Shown: positions 51,877 to 60,566 of the stretch, in pieces
Layout of the letters: each line of letters opens with the position of its first letter
Position numbering within the stretch: position 1 is the stretch's first letter
Assembly (NCBI GenBank): GCA_009691045.1
Contig: SHWC01000008.1
Location: 1-62,761 of the forward strand
DNA from: Alphaproteobacteria bacterium
Lineage (GTDB): Bacteria; Pseudomonadota; Alphaproteobacteria; UBA828
Reading direction: 5' to 3'
DNA length: 62,761 nucleotides
Notes under the pieces: generated by a model
What the model was told of the DNA's origin: nothing
The model's database searches: none
Seen by the model: only the letters and a program-made list of their open reading frames with translations
Program-made: the position numbers and the translations under genes

Positions 51877-53691
51877 TTATTCTCCCGCGGCCGCCTCGGC
51901 TTGAGGCGCGTGCGCGGGCAGCTCCTCGGTTGCGAATTGCATCGCATAGAGCCGCGCATAGGCGCCGCCTTTAGCAAGCAGCGCGGCGTGGGTGCCCGAC
52001 TCCACGACTTGGCCGGCCTCGATCACATGAATCACGTCGGCGTTCAACACGGTCGACAAGCGATGCGCGATCACCAACGAGGTGCGGCCCTTCATCAAGG
52101 TGTGAAGCGCGGTTTGGACTTGGCGCTCGGTTTCCGAATCGAGCGCCGAGGTCGCTTCATCAAGCAACAGGATGGGCGCGTCTTTCAACATCGCGCGGGC
52201 GATCAAGAGCCTTTGGCGCTGACCGCCCGATAGCTTGGCGCCATGTTCGCCGATGGTGGTGGCATAGCCTTGCGGCTGGGCCATGATGAAGTCGTGCGCC
52301 TCGGCGGCCTTGGCGGCATTTTCGATCTCGGTATCGCTCGCCTCGATCCGGCCATAGGCGATATTGGCCCGAATGCTGTCGTCGAACAGCACCGCCTCTT
52401 GGCTCACGAGCGCGATCGCCGCGCGCAGGCTTTCCAGCGTGACCGCGCGCGCATTCATGCCATCGATCATGACCGCGCCGCCGCTGGCGTCATAAAAGCG
52501 CGGGATCATATTGAGAATGGTCGATTTGCCGGCGCCTGAGGGGCCGACCAGCGCGGTCATCTTGCCGCCCGGTATATCAAGATTGATACCGCGCAGCACC
52601 TCCTTGCTCGGGCCATAGGCGAACGACACATTGAGGAAGCGAATCGCGCCGCCGGCCTGACGCAAAGCCTGCGCATCGGGCCGGTTGCGGATTTCGGGCT
52701 CGGAATCGAGCACCTCGAAAACCCGCTGGGCCGCCGCGAGGCCCTCCTGCATGTTGAGATTCAAATTCGCGAGCGATTTCATGGGCTGGTAGGCGAGCAT
52801 CATCGCGGTGATGAACGCGAAAAACTCGCCAGTCGTGAGCGCGCCCTCGATCACGCGAAGGCCGCCATAGCCGATGATCAAGGCGATGAAAATACCGCCC
52901 AGGCCTTCCATGATCGGCGGCGATGCCGCGCGCACTTTCAGCGCCTTGAAGATCAGCCGAAAGACATTCTCGACCAAGACCGATGTCCGCGCGGTTTCGA
53001 ACTCCTCGCGGCCATAAGCCTTGACGTGGCGCGCGCTTTGGAAGGCCTCGCTGAGGCGCGCGGTATAAACACCAAGCTCGGCGAGCGCGCGGCCCGATAC
53101 TTTGCGCATACGCCGCCCGATGCGGATGATCGGAAAGACCGCGATCGGAAACATCACGCAGGCGATCAGCGCGAGCGACCAATCCTTCTCGATCATCACG
53201 GCCGCAAGAAATAGCAGCGTGAGCGAATCCTTGACGAGCGAGGTGAGTGAGTTCGAGACCGCGCTGCGCATGGCATTGACGTCATTGGTCAGGCGCGAAA
53301 TCAACCGACCCGAGGCGGTGTCGTGGAAGAACGCAAGGTCGAGCCGCATGAGGTGGCCGAACACCTTGATTTGCAGATCGGCGATGATGCGCTGACCAAC
53401 CCAGGACATGATCACCGCCTGGCCATAGCTCGCGGCCCCTTTGACAAGGGTAATCGCGAGCACGACGAGCGGGATCGCGATCAACATCGTGCGATCGCCC
53501 TTGATGAAAATATCGTCAAGCACGGGCTGCATGACTTGCGCGAGCAGCGCGGTCGCGCCCGCGGTCACCACCATGCAAAGACCAGCCAGCCCAAGGCGGC
53601 CGAGATAGGGGCGCACATTGTCGCGCACCAGCCGCTTCAACAACCGCCAGGACCCGGTGGGTTTTGCCGCCTGTTCGTTCAGCGTCGACAC
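51877..53691 (-). CDS. msbA: Lipid A export ABC transporter, MsbA type
   Basis: 604 residues from a GTG at 53691. Six N-terminal membrane helices (about 35-330) are fused to one ATPase: Walker A VGPSGAGKSTILNMIPRFYD, signature LSGGQRQRLLIARAML, Walker B ILLLDEATSALDSETE and H-loop VIAHRLSTV. It flips the lipid A-core across the inner membrane. The waaA/lpxK/lpxL neighbours support MsbA over a drug exporter. Confidence 0.92.
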   Translation of the reverse strand: MSTLNEQAAKPTGSWRLLKRLVRDNVRPYLGRLGLAGLCMVVTAGATALLAQVMQPVLDDIFIKGDRTMLIAIPLVVLAITLVKGAASYGQAVIMSWVGQRIIADLQIKVFGHLMRLDLAFFHDTASGRLISRLTNDVNAMRSAVSNSLTSLVKDSLTLLFLAAVMIEKDWSLALIACVMFPIAVFPIIRIGRRMRKVSGRALAELGVYTARLSEAFQSARHVKAYGREEFETARTSVLVENVFRLIFKALKVRAASPPIMEGLGGIFIALIIGYGGLRVIEGALTTGEFFAFITAMMLAYQPMKSLANLNLNMQEGLAAAQRVFEVLDSEPEIRNRPDAQALRQAGGAIRFLNVSFAYGPSKEVLRGINLDIPGGKMTALVGPSGAGKSTILNMIPRFYDASGGAVMIDGMNARAVTLESLRAAIALVSQEAVLFDDSIRANIAYGRIEASDTEIENAAKAAEAHDFIMAQPQGYATTIGEHGAKLSGGQRQRLLIARAMLKDAPILLLDEATSALDSETERQVQTALHTLMKGRTSLVIAHRLSTVLNADVIHVIEAGQVVESGTHAALLAKGGAYARLYAMQFATEELPAHAPQAEAAAGE

Positions 53692-53773
53692 AATGGACCT
53701 TGAGCCTCGTTCGTCTGCGCGATCGGTCGGCCGAGCCGACGCCGCACAATAACACGGTGGATAGACGCGGGCG

Positions 53774-54595
53774 TCAGAGCAACGCCTCGTGGATGGCGGC
53801 GACCCGGCCGATCAGAGCCGCATGAAGCGTCGGATTGGCGGCCAGGCAGGTTGGGTGGCGCGGTTTCGGGCGGTTATAGGGGAGCGGCTGGCCGCGCATG
53901 GTGGTTATGAGGCCGCCAGCTTCGCGGACCAAAAGATCGCCGGCCGCGATATCCCAATCGCTTTTGGGCCAAGCGCTGCCGGCGGCGTCAAACCGGCCGG
54001 CGGCGACGAGCGCGAGCTTATAGGCGATCGAGCTGATCGGGTGGACTGTACCGGGGGGGAAGCGCTCGGGCCAACCATCCTCGCGGCACTCGGAGCGGCT
54101 GACCAAAAGGCTGAAGTGTGCCGGATCGGCCGCCGCGCTGACGTTGATGGTTACGCCGTTCAAGCGCGCGCCGCCACCTTGCGTGGCGTCAAACAATTCG
54201 GCCTTGGCTGGGTTAAAGACTCCGGCCGCGATCGTTTCATGGCCCTCGACCAGCGCGACCGAAATGGCGAATTCGGGAAGGCCGTTCAAATAGCTGTTGG
54301 TGCCGTCGATCGGATCGACCACCCAAAGGCGCGGACAGGCGAGGCGGTCGGCGTTGTCTTCGGTTTCCTCCGACAGCCAGCCATAGCTCGGCCGTGCGCC
54401 GAGCAAATGATCGTGGAGCAGCGTATCGACTTCGATATCGGCCTCGCAGGTGCGGTGCGCGCGGCCCTTTTGCCAGATGCGCTGTGCCTTGCCGAAGCGA
54501 CGCATTGCCAAGGCGCCCGCCAATGATACGGCCTCGAGCAAGAGCGCATGATCGTCGGCCAAATTTGCCGGCGGCTCCGACGAAGGCGCGCGCAT
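53774..54595 (-). CDS. Inositol monophosphatase/CysQ-family phosphatase
   Basis: 273 residues from the ATG at 54595; an upstream frame to 54760 lies inside pmbA. Li-sensitive phosphatase motifs: WLSEETED (metal-binding Glu), LWVVDPIDGTNSYLNGLPEF (DPxDGT) and SDWDIAAGDLLVREAGG (WD). 3'(2'),5'-bisphosphate nucleotidase or inositol phosphatase activity is likely. It starts in a TAATG overlap with the pmbA stop and precedes msbA by 82 bases. Confidence 0.9.
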   Translation of the reverse strand: MRAPSSEPPANLADDHALLLEAVSLAGALAMRRFGKAQRIWQKGRAHRTCEADIEVDTLLHDHLLGARPSYGWLSEETEDNADRLACPRLWVVDPIDGTNSYLNGLPEFAISVALVEGHETIAAGVFNPAKAELFDATQGGGARLNGVTINVSAAADPAHFSLLVSRSECREDGWPERFPPGTVHPISSIAYKLALVAAGRFDAAGSAWPKSDWDIAAGDLLVREAGGLITTMRGQPLPYNRPKPRHPTCLAANPTLHAALIGRVAAIHEALL

Positions 54596-55941
54596 TAGCG
54601 GCCGGCGACCGTCATGCCGTCGATCGCGAGCGTGGGCGCATCGATCCCGGCGCGGAACACCAAGTCGTTCGCTGGTCGAATGGCGCGGAACATGTCCTTC
54701 AAATTGCCGGCGACGGTGACCTCGTTGACCGGAAAGGCGAGCTCGCCATTCTCGATCCAAAAGCCGGCGGCGCCACGGCTGTAATCGCCGGTCACGCCGT
54801 TGACACCCATGCCAATCAACTCGGTGAGGTAAAGCCCACGGCCGATTTCCTTGATCAAGGCCTCGGGCGTGAGCGTGCCGGGCTCCAAATAAAGATTGGA
54901 GGCCGAGGGCGACGGCGGGCTGCTGGTGCCGCGCGAGGCATGGCCGGTGGTCGCGAGACCGAGTTGGCGCGCCGCGCGCGAATCGAGCAACCAGGTGGTC
55001 AGTACACCGTTTTCGATCAAGGCGCGGCGCATCGGGGCCACGCCCTCGCCATCAAAGAGGCGCGAGCGGAGGCCGCGTTTGCGGTTCGGATCGTCGATCA
55101 CATTGAGGCCGTCGGCAAATACGATCTGGCCCAGTTTCTCTTTCAGAAAACTTGTGCCGCGCGCGATCGCCGCGCCTGAAATCGCGCCCGCCAGATGGCC
55201 AAGCAGGCCGCCCGCGAGGCGCTGCTCATAGACCACCGGCACGCGTCCCGATTCGGCCTTGCGTGGATTGAGCCGGCGCACCGTGCGCTCGCCGGCATTG
55301 CGGCCGAGTTCGCCCGGGGCCTTCAGATCAGTCCGGTGAATCGCCACCGCGTAATCATAATCGCGCTGCATATCGAGCCCTTCGCCGGCCAGAACCGAGG
55401 CCGAAAGCGAATAGCGCGTCGAGGCGTAAGTGCCGAAAAATCCGTCGGAGGTCGCGAGCGTGATGGCGGAACGGCCGAAGCCGCAATCCGAGCCCTCGGA
55501 ATTGGTGATGCCCTTGACCGCGCGCGCGGCGTCTTCGGTCTCGCGCGCTAGGTCCAGAAGCCACTCGGTGCTGGGCTCGCCCTCATCGGCAAGGTCGAGG
55601 GCGGGTATATTTTTCGCGTGGCGCGCCGGGTCGGCCAGGCCGCAATAGGGATCCTCCGGCACGGCGCGCGCCATGGCGACCGCGCGCTCGGCCAATTTAT
55701 CGAGCGTCGCGCGATCGAAGTCGTTCGACGAGACGATCGCTTGGCGCTTGCCGACGAAGACGCGCAGGCCCAAATCGCGGCCCTCCGAGCGCTCGACTGT
55801 TTCGGTCGCGCCGAGGCGCACGCTGACGCTTTGCGAGATGCCGTGGGCGATGATGACGTCGGCGGCATCGGCGCCGGCCCGGCGGGCGGCGGCGAGCAAT
55901 GGCTCGGCAAGGCCCTCGGGCGCTGGGGCGGATTGTTTCAT
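54595..55941 (-). CDS. pmbA: TldD/PmbA-family metalloprotease (PmbA/TldE)
   Basis: 448 residues. The TldE-like N-domain has VEDRAL-type ETVERSEGRDLGLRVFVGKR. The C-domain has RVPVVYEQRLAGGLLGHLAG, GHASRGTSSPPSPSASNLYL and GVNGVTGDYSRGAAGFWIENG. PmbA pairs with TldD, which carries the zinc; TldD is not in this window. Pairs process small peptides such as microcins and degrade some proteins. First gene of the pmbA/IMPase/msbA/lpx series. Confidence 0.93.
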   Translation of the reverse strand: MKQSAPAPEGLAEPLLAAARRAGADAADVIIAHGISQSVSVRLGATETVERSEGRDLGLRVFVGKRQAIVSSNDFDRATLDKLAERAVAMARAVPEDPYCGLADPARHAKNIPALDLADEGEPSTEWLLDLARETEDAARAVKGITNSEGSDCGFGRSAITLATSDGFFGTYASTRYSLSASVLAGEGLDMQRDYDYAVAIHRTDLKAPGELGRNAGERTVRRLNPRKAESGRVPVVYEQRLAGGLLGHLAGAISGAAIARGTSFLKEKLGQIVFADGLNVIDDPNRKRGLRSRLFDGEGVAPMRRALIENGVLTTWLLDSRAARQLGLATTGHASRGTSSPPSPSASNLYLEPGTLTPEALIKEIGRGLYLTELIGMGVNGVTGDYSRGAAGFWIENGELAFPVNEVTVAGNLKDMFRAIRPANDLVFRAGIDAPTLAIDGMTVAGR

Positions 55942-56096
55942 CGTGGGGTGATATAGCGCGCGCCGCGCGGTCGCGCCAGTTCGGCGCGCTGGGGGTGGGC
56001 TTAGCGATTGGCCGGAATGGCGGCATGGAGCAGCTCTTCGCCCAGCAGGCGGCGGCGATCCCTTATCTCGCCGGGCTTGGCGGTTTGGCTCGGCCG

Positions 56097-56621
56097 CTAG
56101 CGCGCAGCGGGAAGGTGGCGGAGCGCCGCCAGAGCCTCATAGCCGGCGGCAAGGGCCGCGCAGGGGCCAAGTTTCGATGTCGGTCTACCCAGGCTGAGCC
56201 GATAGAGCGCGACCGCAGGCGGATCGCCGGGCCCGATCTCATAGAGGCGGGCGGCGAAGCCGTCGATCACCGAAGGGCCTGAGTCGCAGGGCCTACCCCG
56301 CTTCAAGCTGTCTCTGACCTGAGCGACGAGCGCGTCGTGCGTTGCCCGATCGAGCTTTGAGGACAGAAACCGAGTCTCAATCGGCCGGTAGCGCGGCCCG
56401 GTCTCGCCGAGCCGAAGGACCAGGCCATCATCATAGACGAACAGCTTGGTCGCGGTTTCGCCATCCATGCCGCCGCTGACGATGAGGGCAAACTGCAATC
56501 GCATGTCTGCCGCGGCGGCGTTAGCGCTGAGGGCAACACCAACGAGGCCCGCCAACGCCACGAGGAAAAAAATCAATCCGCGCGCGCCGCCGCGCCGTTT
56601 TGCCGGGGCATGGCGCGCCAC
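56097..56621 (-). CDS. Secreted protein of unknown function
   Basis: 174 residues. A basic N-terminus followed by a hydrophobic stretch (about 15-37, ending in ANAAAA) is a clear signal peptide. The mature part begins MRLQFALIVSGGMDGETATK, looks beta-rich, and has two Cys (in RPCDSG and GPCAAL) that could pair in the periplasm. I do not recognise a family. It begins 12 bases after the M24 peptidase gene on the same strand, so may be co-transcribed. Confidence 0.65.
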   Translation of the reverse strand: MARHAPAKRRGGARGLIFFLVALAGLVGVALSANAAAADMRLQFALIVSGGMDGETATKLFVYDDGLVLRLGETGPRYRPIETRFLSSKLDRATHDALVAQVRDSLKRGRPCDSGPSVIDGFAARLYEIGPGDPPAVALYRLSLGRPTSKLGPCAALAAGYEALAALRHLPAAR

Positions 56622-56633
56622 GCGGGGCGGCGC

Positions 56634-57938
56634 TCAATATTGGTTGGCGATCGGCAGTTCTTCCGACGGGAACAAGGTGATAACGCGGCAACCCTTGTCG
56701 GTGACGATCACTTCTTCCTCAATGCGGGCGCCGGAGAAGCCATCGGTCGCCGGGCAATAGGTTTCGAGCGCGAACACCATGCCTTCCTTGATCTCCAACG
56801 GATCTTTCATGGAGACAAGGCGCGAGATGATCGGCCGCTCGTGTAGGAAGAGGCCAAGGCCGTGGCCGAATTGCAGGCCGAAACATTCCATCTCATTGGC
56901 GAAGCCGAGTTGCTGAGCGGTCGGCCAGCAGGCCGCGACTTTGTCGGTGCTCATGCCAGGGCGGATCAAGGCGATCGCGGCATCAAGCCATTCGCGCGCT
57001 TTTTTGTAGGCATCGCGCTGCGGGTTGGTCGCGCGCCCGACATTGAAGGTGCGGTAATAGCAGGTGCGATAGCCCATATAGGATTGGATGATGTCGAAAA
57101 AGGCCTGATCACCCGGCCGGATCAAGCGGTCGGTGAAATTGTGCGGGTGCGGGTTGCCACGCTCGCCCGAAATCGCGTTGATCGCCTCGACCTGATCCGA
57201 CCCCATTTCATAAAGTTTCTTGGTCGCATTGGCGACCAGATCGACCTCGCGCACGCCGGGTTTCAGGTCTTCATAGATTTGTTGATAGACGCCATCGACC
57301 ATGGCGGCAGCCTGGTTGAGCAGGATCAGCTCGTCTATATTCTTGATTTCGCGCGCGTCCAAAAACGCTTGCTGGCCATCGACCACCTTGATGCCGGCGC
57401 GCTCAAGCTCATGCCACATCGGCGGCTCGACGAGATCGACGCCGACCGGCATGTTGCCGACGCCGTGTTCGTTGAGAATCGCCTTGATCTCCTCCGCCGC
57501 CTGTTTCATCAGGCCGGCCGAGGGCGGCACGGCGCCGCGCAAGCCCAGCATGCCGGCGTGGAAGTGCTTCGGGTCGGTCCACGGCATCGAGCGGCGATGG
57601 TGGGTCGCGGCCGAGCCAAAATCCCAGCTGTGCGGATCGCTATTGCCGGCGAGCAACGCGTAGCGGCTCATCTTGTCGCGCGACCATTCGCCGATCACGG
57701 TCGAGGTCAAATAGCGAATGTTGTTCGCATCGAACGTGAGCAGCGCGCCGAGGCCGGCCTTCGCCATGGCCTGACGCGCGCGCGCCACGCGGTAATTGTG
57801 CAAGCGGCGAAAATCGATGCGCTCCTCGAAATCGACCGCCATGTGGCCGGGCGCGGGGATGGCACGACCCCAATTGAATTTGGGCGCGATGTCCTCAGGC
57901 TTGATGAGGCGGGGCTCGACGCCCGGCATGTCGTTCAT
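56634..57938 (-). CDS. M24 family peptidase-like protein (aminopeptidase P/DddP fold)
   Basis: 434 residues from the ATG at 57938 (a longer frame to 57977 lacks similarity). The pita-bread domain fills the C-terminal half. Metal ligands by position: Asp282 in FFDIIQSY, His359 in FGHGLGLFLHERP, Glu392 in ALETYCP and a Glu in RIEEEVIV. The second Asp of the five is replaced: GYRTCYYRTF has Cys293 where GYxxDxTRTF is usual. Relatives include Xaa-Pro peptidases and the DMSP lyase DddP; a close alphaproteobacterial group is annotated only as aminopeptidase P family. Activity is uncertain. Confidence 0.82.
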   Translation of the reverse strand: MNDMPGVEPRLIKPEDIAPKFNWGRAIPAPGHMAVDFEERIDFRRLHNYRVARARQAMAKAGLGALLTFDANNIRYLTSTVIGEWSRDKMSRYALLAGNSDPHSWDFGSAATHHRRSMPWTDPKHFHAGMLGLRGAVPPSAGLMKQAAEEIKAILNEHGVGNMPVGVDLVEPPMWHELERAGIKVVDGQQAFLDAREIKNIDELILLNQAAAMVDGVYQQIYEDLKPGVREVDLVANATKKLYEMGSDQVEAINAISGERGNPHPHNFTDRLIRPGDQAFFDIIQSYMGYRTCYYRTFNVGRATNPQRDAYKKAREWLDAAIALIRPGMSTDKVAACWPTAQQLGFANEMECFGLQFGHGLGLFLHERPIISRLVSMKDPLEIKEGMVFALETYCPATDGFSGARIEEEVIVTDKGCRVITLFPSEELPIANQY

Positions 57939-57979
57939 GGCGTGTCTCCAATCAAAGCCGACTTGTAAGTGTCCCAACG

Positions 57980-58006
57980 CTCATGCTTCGACAAGCTCAG
58001 CATGAG
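57980..58006. repeat. CTCATGCT/AGCATGAG palindrome
   Basis: 8-bp arms with a TCGACAAGCTC centre, between the M24 and small monooxygenase genes. It belongs to the widespread 'CTTCGACAAGCTCAG' intergenic repeat class. Confidence 0.7.
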
Positions 58007-58021
58007 GTTTCCGTTACTTGT

Positions 58022-58050
58022 CCTCATCCTGAGCCAGTCGAAGGATGAGG
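58022..58050. repeat. CCTCATCCT/AGGATGAGG palindrome
   Basis: 9-bp arms with centre GAGCCAGTCGA, 15 bases after the previous palindrome and ending just before the monooxygenase stop codon. Same repeat class, second unit. Confidence 0.7.
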
Positions 58051-58058
58051 CCGAAGGG

Positions 58059-58367
58059 TCAGCGCGAGCGTTCGCTCAGCATGGTGAAAAAATGCAGCGG
58101 CACTTCGCCCTCGACCAATTCTGGGTGCAGCGCGAAGAAGGCGACCAAATGAGGCTTCTTCAGATGGTCGTCGAGATCCTGCCGCGTGCGCCAGTTTTCG
58201 TAAAACATGAACATGCGCGGATCATCGTCGCTGACGTGTAGATGATAGTCGATGCAGCCCGCTTCTTTCAGGGTCGGCCCGACCAGCCCCAACAACGTTT
58301 CCTTCAACTTGGCTTCCTTGCCGGGCTTCGCCTTGACATAGGCGACCAGCGTCGTCATTCCCGCCAC
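58059..58367 (-). CDS. Putative quinol monooxygenase (ABM family)
   Basis: 102 residues. TLVAYVKAKPGKEAKLKETL, then GCIDYHLHVSDDDPRMFMFY, ENWRTRQDLDDHLKKPHLVA give the ABM ferredoxin-like fold, similar to YgiN. An internal ATG (MTTLV) is an alternative start. It lies 57 bases after the dehydrogenase gene, in the same direction. Its last codons abut the palindromes at 57980-58050. Confidence 0.85.
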   Translation of the reverse strand: MAGMTTLVAYVKAKPGKEAKLKETLLGLVGPTLKEAGCIDYHLHVSDDDPRMFMFYENWRTRQDLDDHLKKPHLVAFFALHPELVEGEVPLHFFTMLSERSR

Positions 58368-58424
58368 GATCTACTCCCTGGGTTCTTGCGTGCGATCATC
58401 ATAGATAAACACGGGCGCCGTGGC

Positions 58425-59468
58425 CTAGGGAATCAGCACCGCGCGGCCCTTGATCTTGCCATGGTGCAGGTCATGGAGCGCCTTGTTGGCGTCTTTCAGC
58501 TTGTATTCCTTGGTCACGAGCGTAACCAGGCCGCGATCGGCCAGCGCCATCAATTCGACCAGCTCGGCATAGGTGCCAACCAGATTACCGATGATGTTCT
58601 TCTCGGTGATGATCATGGTGACGGCCGGAATCTCGATCTTGCCGCCATAGCCGACGATGTAATAACTGCCGGCATTGCGGGTCATGTTGAGGCCCTTTTC
58701 GATCGAGCCGCCTTCGCCAACAAAGTCGATCACCGCCTCGGCGCCTTTGCCCTTGGTCAGCTTCAGCACTTCGTCGAGCTCGCCGCCATCGGCCATCACG
58801 ACATGGTCGGCGCCGCATTCCTTGGCCAGGCCAAGCGCCATTTTGGAGCGATCGACCACGATGATTTCGGCCGCCGACAGCGCCTTCAACACCTGGATAC
58901 CGATATGGCCAAGCCCGCCCGCGCCGATCACCACGGCATATTCGCCGGGCAGCAAATGGCGCGAGGCCTTTTTGGCGGCGCGATAGGCGGTCAGGCCGGC
59001 GTCGGTATAGGGTGCGACGTCCTTTGGCGCGAGGGTCTTGGGCAGTTTGATCAGCGTGCGTTCGCCGGTGTGCAGATATTCGGCATAGCCGCCTGGTGCG
59101 TTGAGGCCGGGGAAGCTCGATTCCTCGGCCTGCATGTCATTGCCGCGTCGGCAGGCCAGGCAATGGCCGTTGGTGACCAAGGGATGGCACACCACCGGAT
59201 CGCCGACTTTGACGCTTTCGACCGCCTTGCCAACCGCCTCGACCCAGCCGGCGTTTTCATGGCCCATGATGTGCGGGAATTTGAGATCGATATTGCCGCG
59301 CCACACGCCTTCGACCAAATGCAAATCGGTGCGGCAGACGCCCGCGCCGCCAATGCGCACGATGACATCCGTCGGCTTGACGATTTTGGGATCGGCGACG
59401 GTTTCATAGCGTACGAATTCCGGCGCCTTGAGCTTGAGGTCGTATTTGTGCAGCACGGCGGCTTTCAT
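58425..59468 (-). CDS. Zinc-type alcohol dehydrogenase (MDR family)
   Basis: 347 residues. IGGAGVCRTDLHLVEG carries the catalytic-zinc Cys; GHENAGWVEAVG the His/Glu motif; VIGAGGLGHIGIQVLKAL the NAD(P) site. The structural-zinc loop is reduced: CLACRRGNDMQ has two Cys where four are usual. It oxidises an alcohol or reduces an aldehyde; substrate unknown. It starts 23 bases after the ABC ATPase gene, so it may act on what that system imports. Confidence 0.9.
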   Translation of the reverse strand: MKAAVLHKYDLKLKAPEFVRYETVADPKIVKPTDVIVRIGGAGVCRTDLHLVEGVWRGNIDLKFPHIMGHENAGWVEAVGKAVESVKVGDPVVCHPLVTNGHCLACRRGNDMQAEESSFPGLNAPGGYAEYLHTGERTLIKLPKTLAPKDVAPYTDAGLTAYRAAKKASRHLLPGEYAVVIGAGGLGHIGIQVLKALSAAEIIVVDRSKMALGLAKECGADHVVMADGGELDEVLKLTKGKGAEAVIDFVGEGGSIEKGLNMTRNAGSYYIVGYGGKIEIPAVTMIITEKNIIGNLVGTYAELVELMALADRGLVTLVTKEYKLKDANKALHDLHHGKIKGRAVLIP

Positions 59469-59491
59469 GATCGTCTCCTCTGTCCCAGTTC

Positions 59492-60550
59492 TTAATTCAG
59501 GCGCTGGCCTGATTCGATGTCGAACAAATGCAAGGAGCCGTCGCGCGGACGAAGCGTCAAGACATCACCTTCGACCGCACGCATATGGCGGGATACACGG
59601 ACGCAAAGATCGAGCTTCGCGCCGATCGAGCAAAGCAACAAGGTGTCGGCGCCGGTGGGCTCGGTCAGATTGACGCGGGCATGGAACGAACCCGCCGTGC
59701 CCACCGGCACGACCATCAAATCCTCTGGGCGCATGCCGGCGATGAGCGGTCCCCGGACCGGCGTCGAAGCGGCGAACCGCTCGCCGCCATCAAGGGCCAG
59801 AGAGCCATCAGCGCCATTGGCCGGGACCAAATTCATCGCGGGTGAGCCAATGAACCCGCCGACGAAAATATTGGCGGGGCGTGCGTAAAGCTCATCGGGC
59901 GCGCCAACCTGCTCGATCCGTCCACCGCGCAGCACGACGACACGATCGGCCAAGGTCATCGCCTCGATCTGATCGTGGGTGACGTAGACCGAGGTGCGCT
60001 GTAGCTCGCGGTGGAGGCGTTTGATTTCGGTCCGGAGGCGCGCGCGCAACTCGGCATCGAGATTGGAGAGCGGCTCGTCGAACAGGAAGACGCGCGGGTC
60101 ACGCACCAGCGCGCGGCCGATCGCGACGCGCTGGCGCTGGCCGCCCGACATCTGATGCGGACGGCGCTTCAACAGCTCGATGATCTCAAGCCGCGCCGCC
60201 ACCTCCTTGACCTTGACGTCGATCTGTTCTCTCGCAATGCCACGAATGCGCAAATTGAAGGCGAGATTGTCGTAGACGGTCATATGCGGGTAGAGCGCAT
60301 GGCTCTGGAACACCATGGCCACGTCGCGGTCCTTCGGTGCCACGCCCATCATCGGCTTGCCGTCGATCGCGATGGTGCCTTCGCTCGGAAAATCGAGCCC
60401 GGCGATGATGCGGAGAAGCGTGGATTTGCCACTGCCGGACGGCCCGACCAAAACGACGAATTCGCGGTCGCGCACAGTTAGGTCGATGGCGCTCAGCGCC
60501 TTGGTAACGCTGAAGCGTTTTTCGATCTTGTCGATCGTGATCTGGGCCAT
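59492..60550 (-). CDS. ABC importer ATP-binding protein (MalK/UgpC type)
   Basis: 352 residues from the ATG at 60550. Walker A VGPSGSGKSTLLRIIAGLD, Q-loop MVFQSHALYPHMTV, signature MSGGQRQRVAIGRAL, Walker B FLFDEPLSNLD and H-loop YVTHDQIEA. The C-terminal 115 residues form the regulatory OB (TOBE) domain of carbohydrate importers. It energises the two permeases upstream. Confidence 0.93.
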   Translation of the reverse strand: MAQITIDKIEKRFSVTKALSAIDLTVRDREFVVLVGPSGSGKSTLLRIIAGLDFPSEGTIAIDGKPMMGVAPKDRDVAMVFQSHALYPHMTVYDNLAFNLRIRGIAREQIDVKVKEVAARLEIIELLKRRPHQMSGGQRQRVAIGRALVRDPRVFLFDEPLSNLDAELRARLRTEIKRLHRELQRTSVYVTHDQIEAMTLADRVVVLRGGRIEQVGAPDELYARPANIFVGGFIGSPAMNLVPANGADGSLALDGGERFAASTPVRGPLIAGMRPEDLMVVPVGTAGSFHARVNLTEPTGADTLLLCSIGAKLDLCVRVSRHMRAVEGDVLTLRPRDGSLHLFDIESGQRLN

Positions 60551-60566
60551 CGCCGTCGCCTGTTTG

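Noticed and set aside
56862-57968. 368-codon plus-strand frame opposite the M24 gene
   Set aside because: Antisense shadow. The minus-strand frame has the pita-bread fold motifs.
58110-58135. HPELVEG peptide near the C-terminus of the ABM protein, identical to the usual translation of a dispersed intergenic repeat
   Set aside because: Codons differ from the repeat at most third positions and the segment fits the ABM C-terminal strand; probably coincidence.
58242-59495. 417-codon plus-strand frame opposite the alcohol dehydrogenase
   Set aside because: Longer than the true gene but composed of His/Gln/Arg-rich antisense translation.
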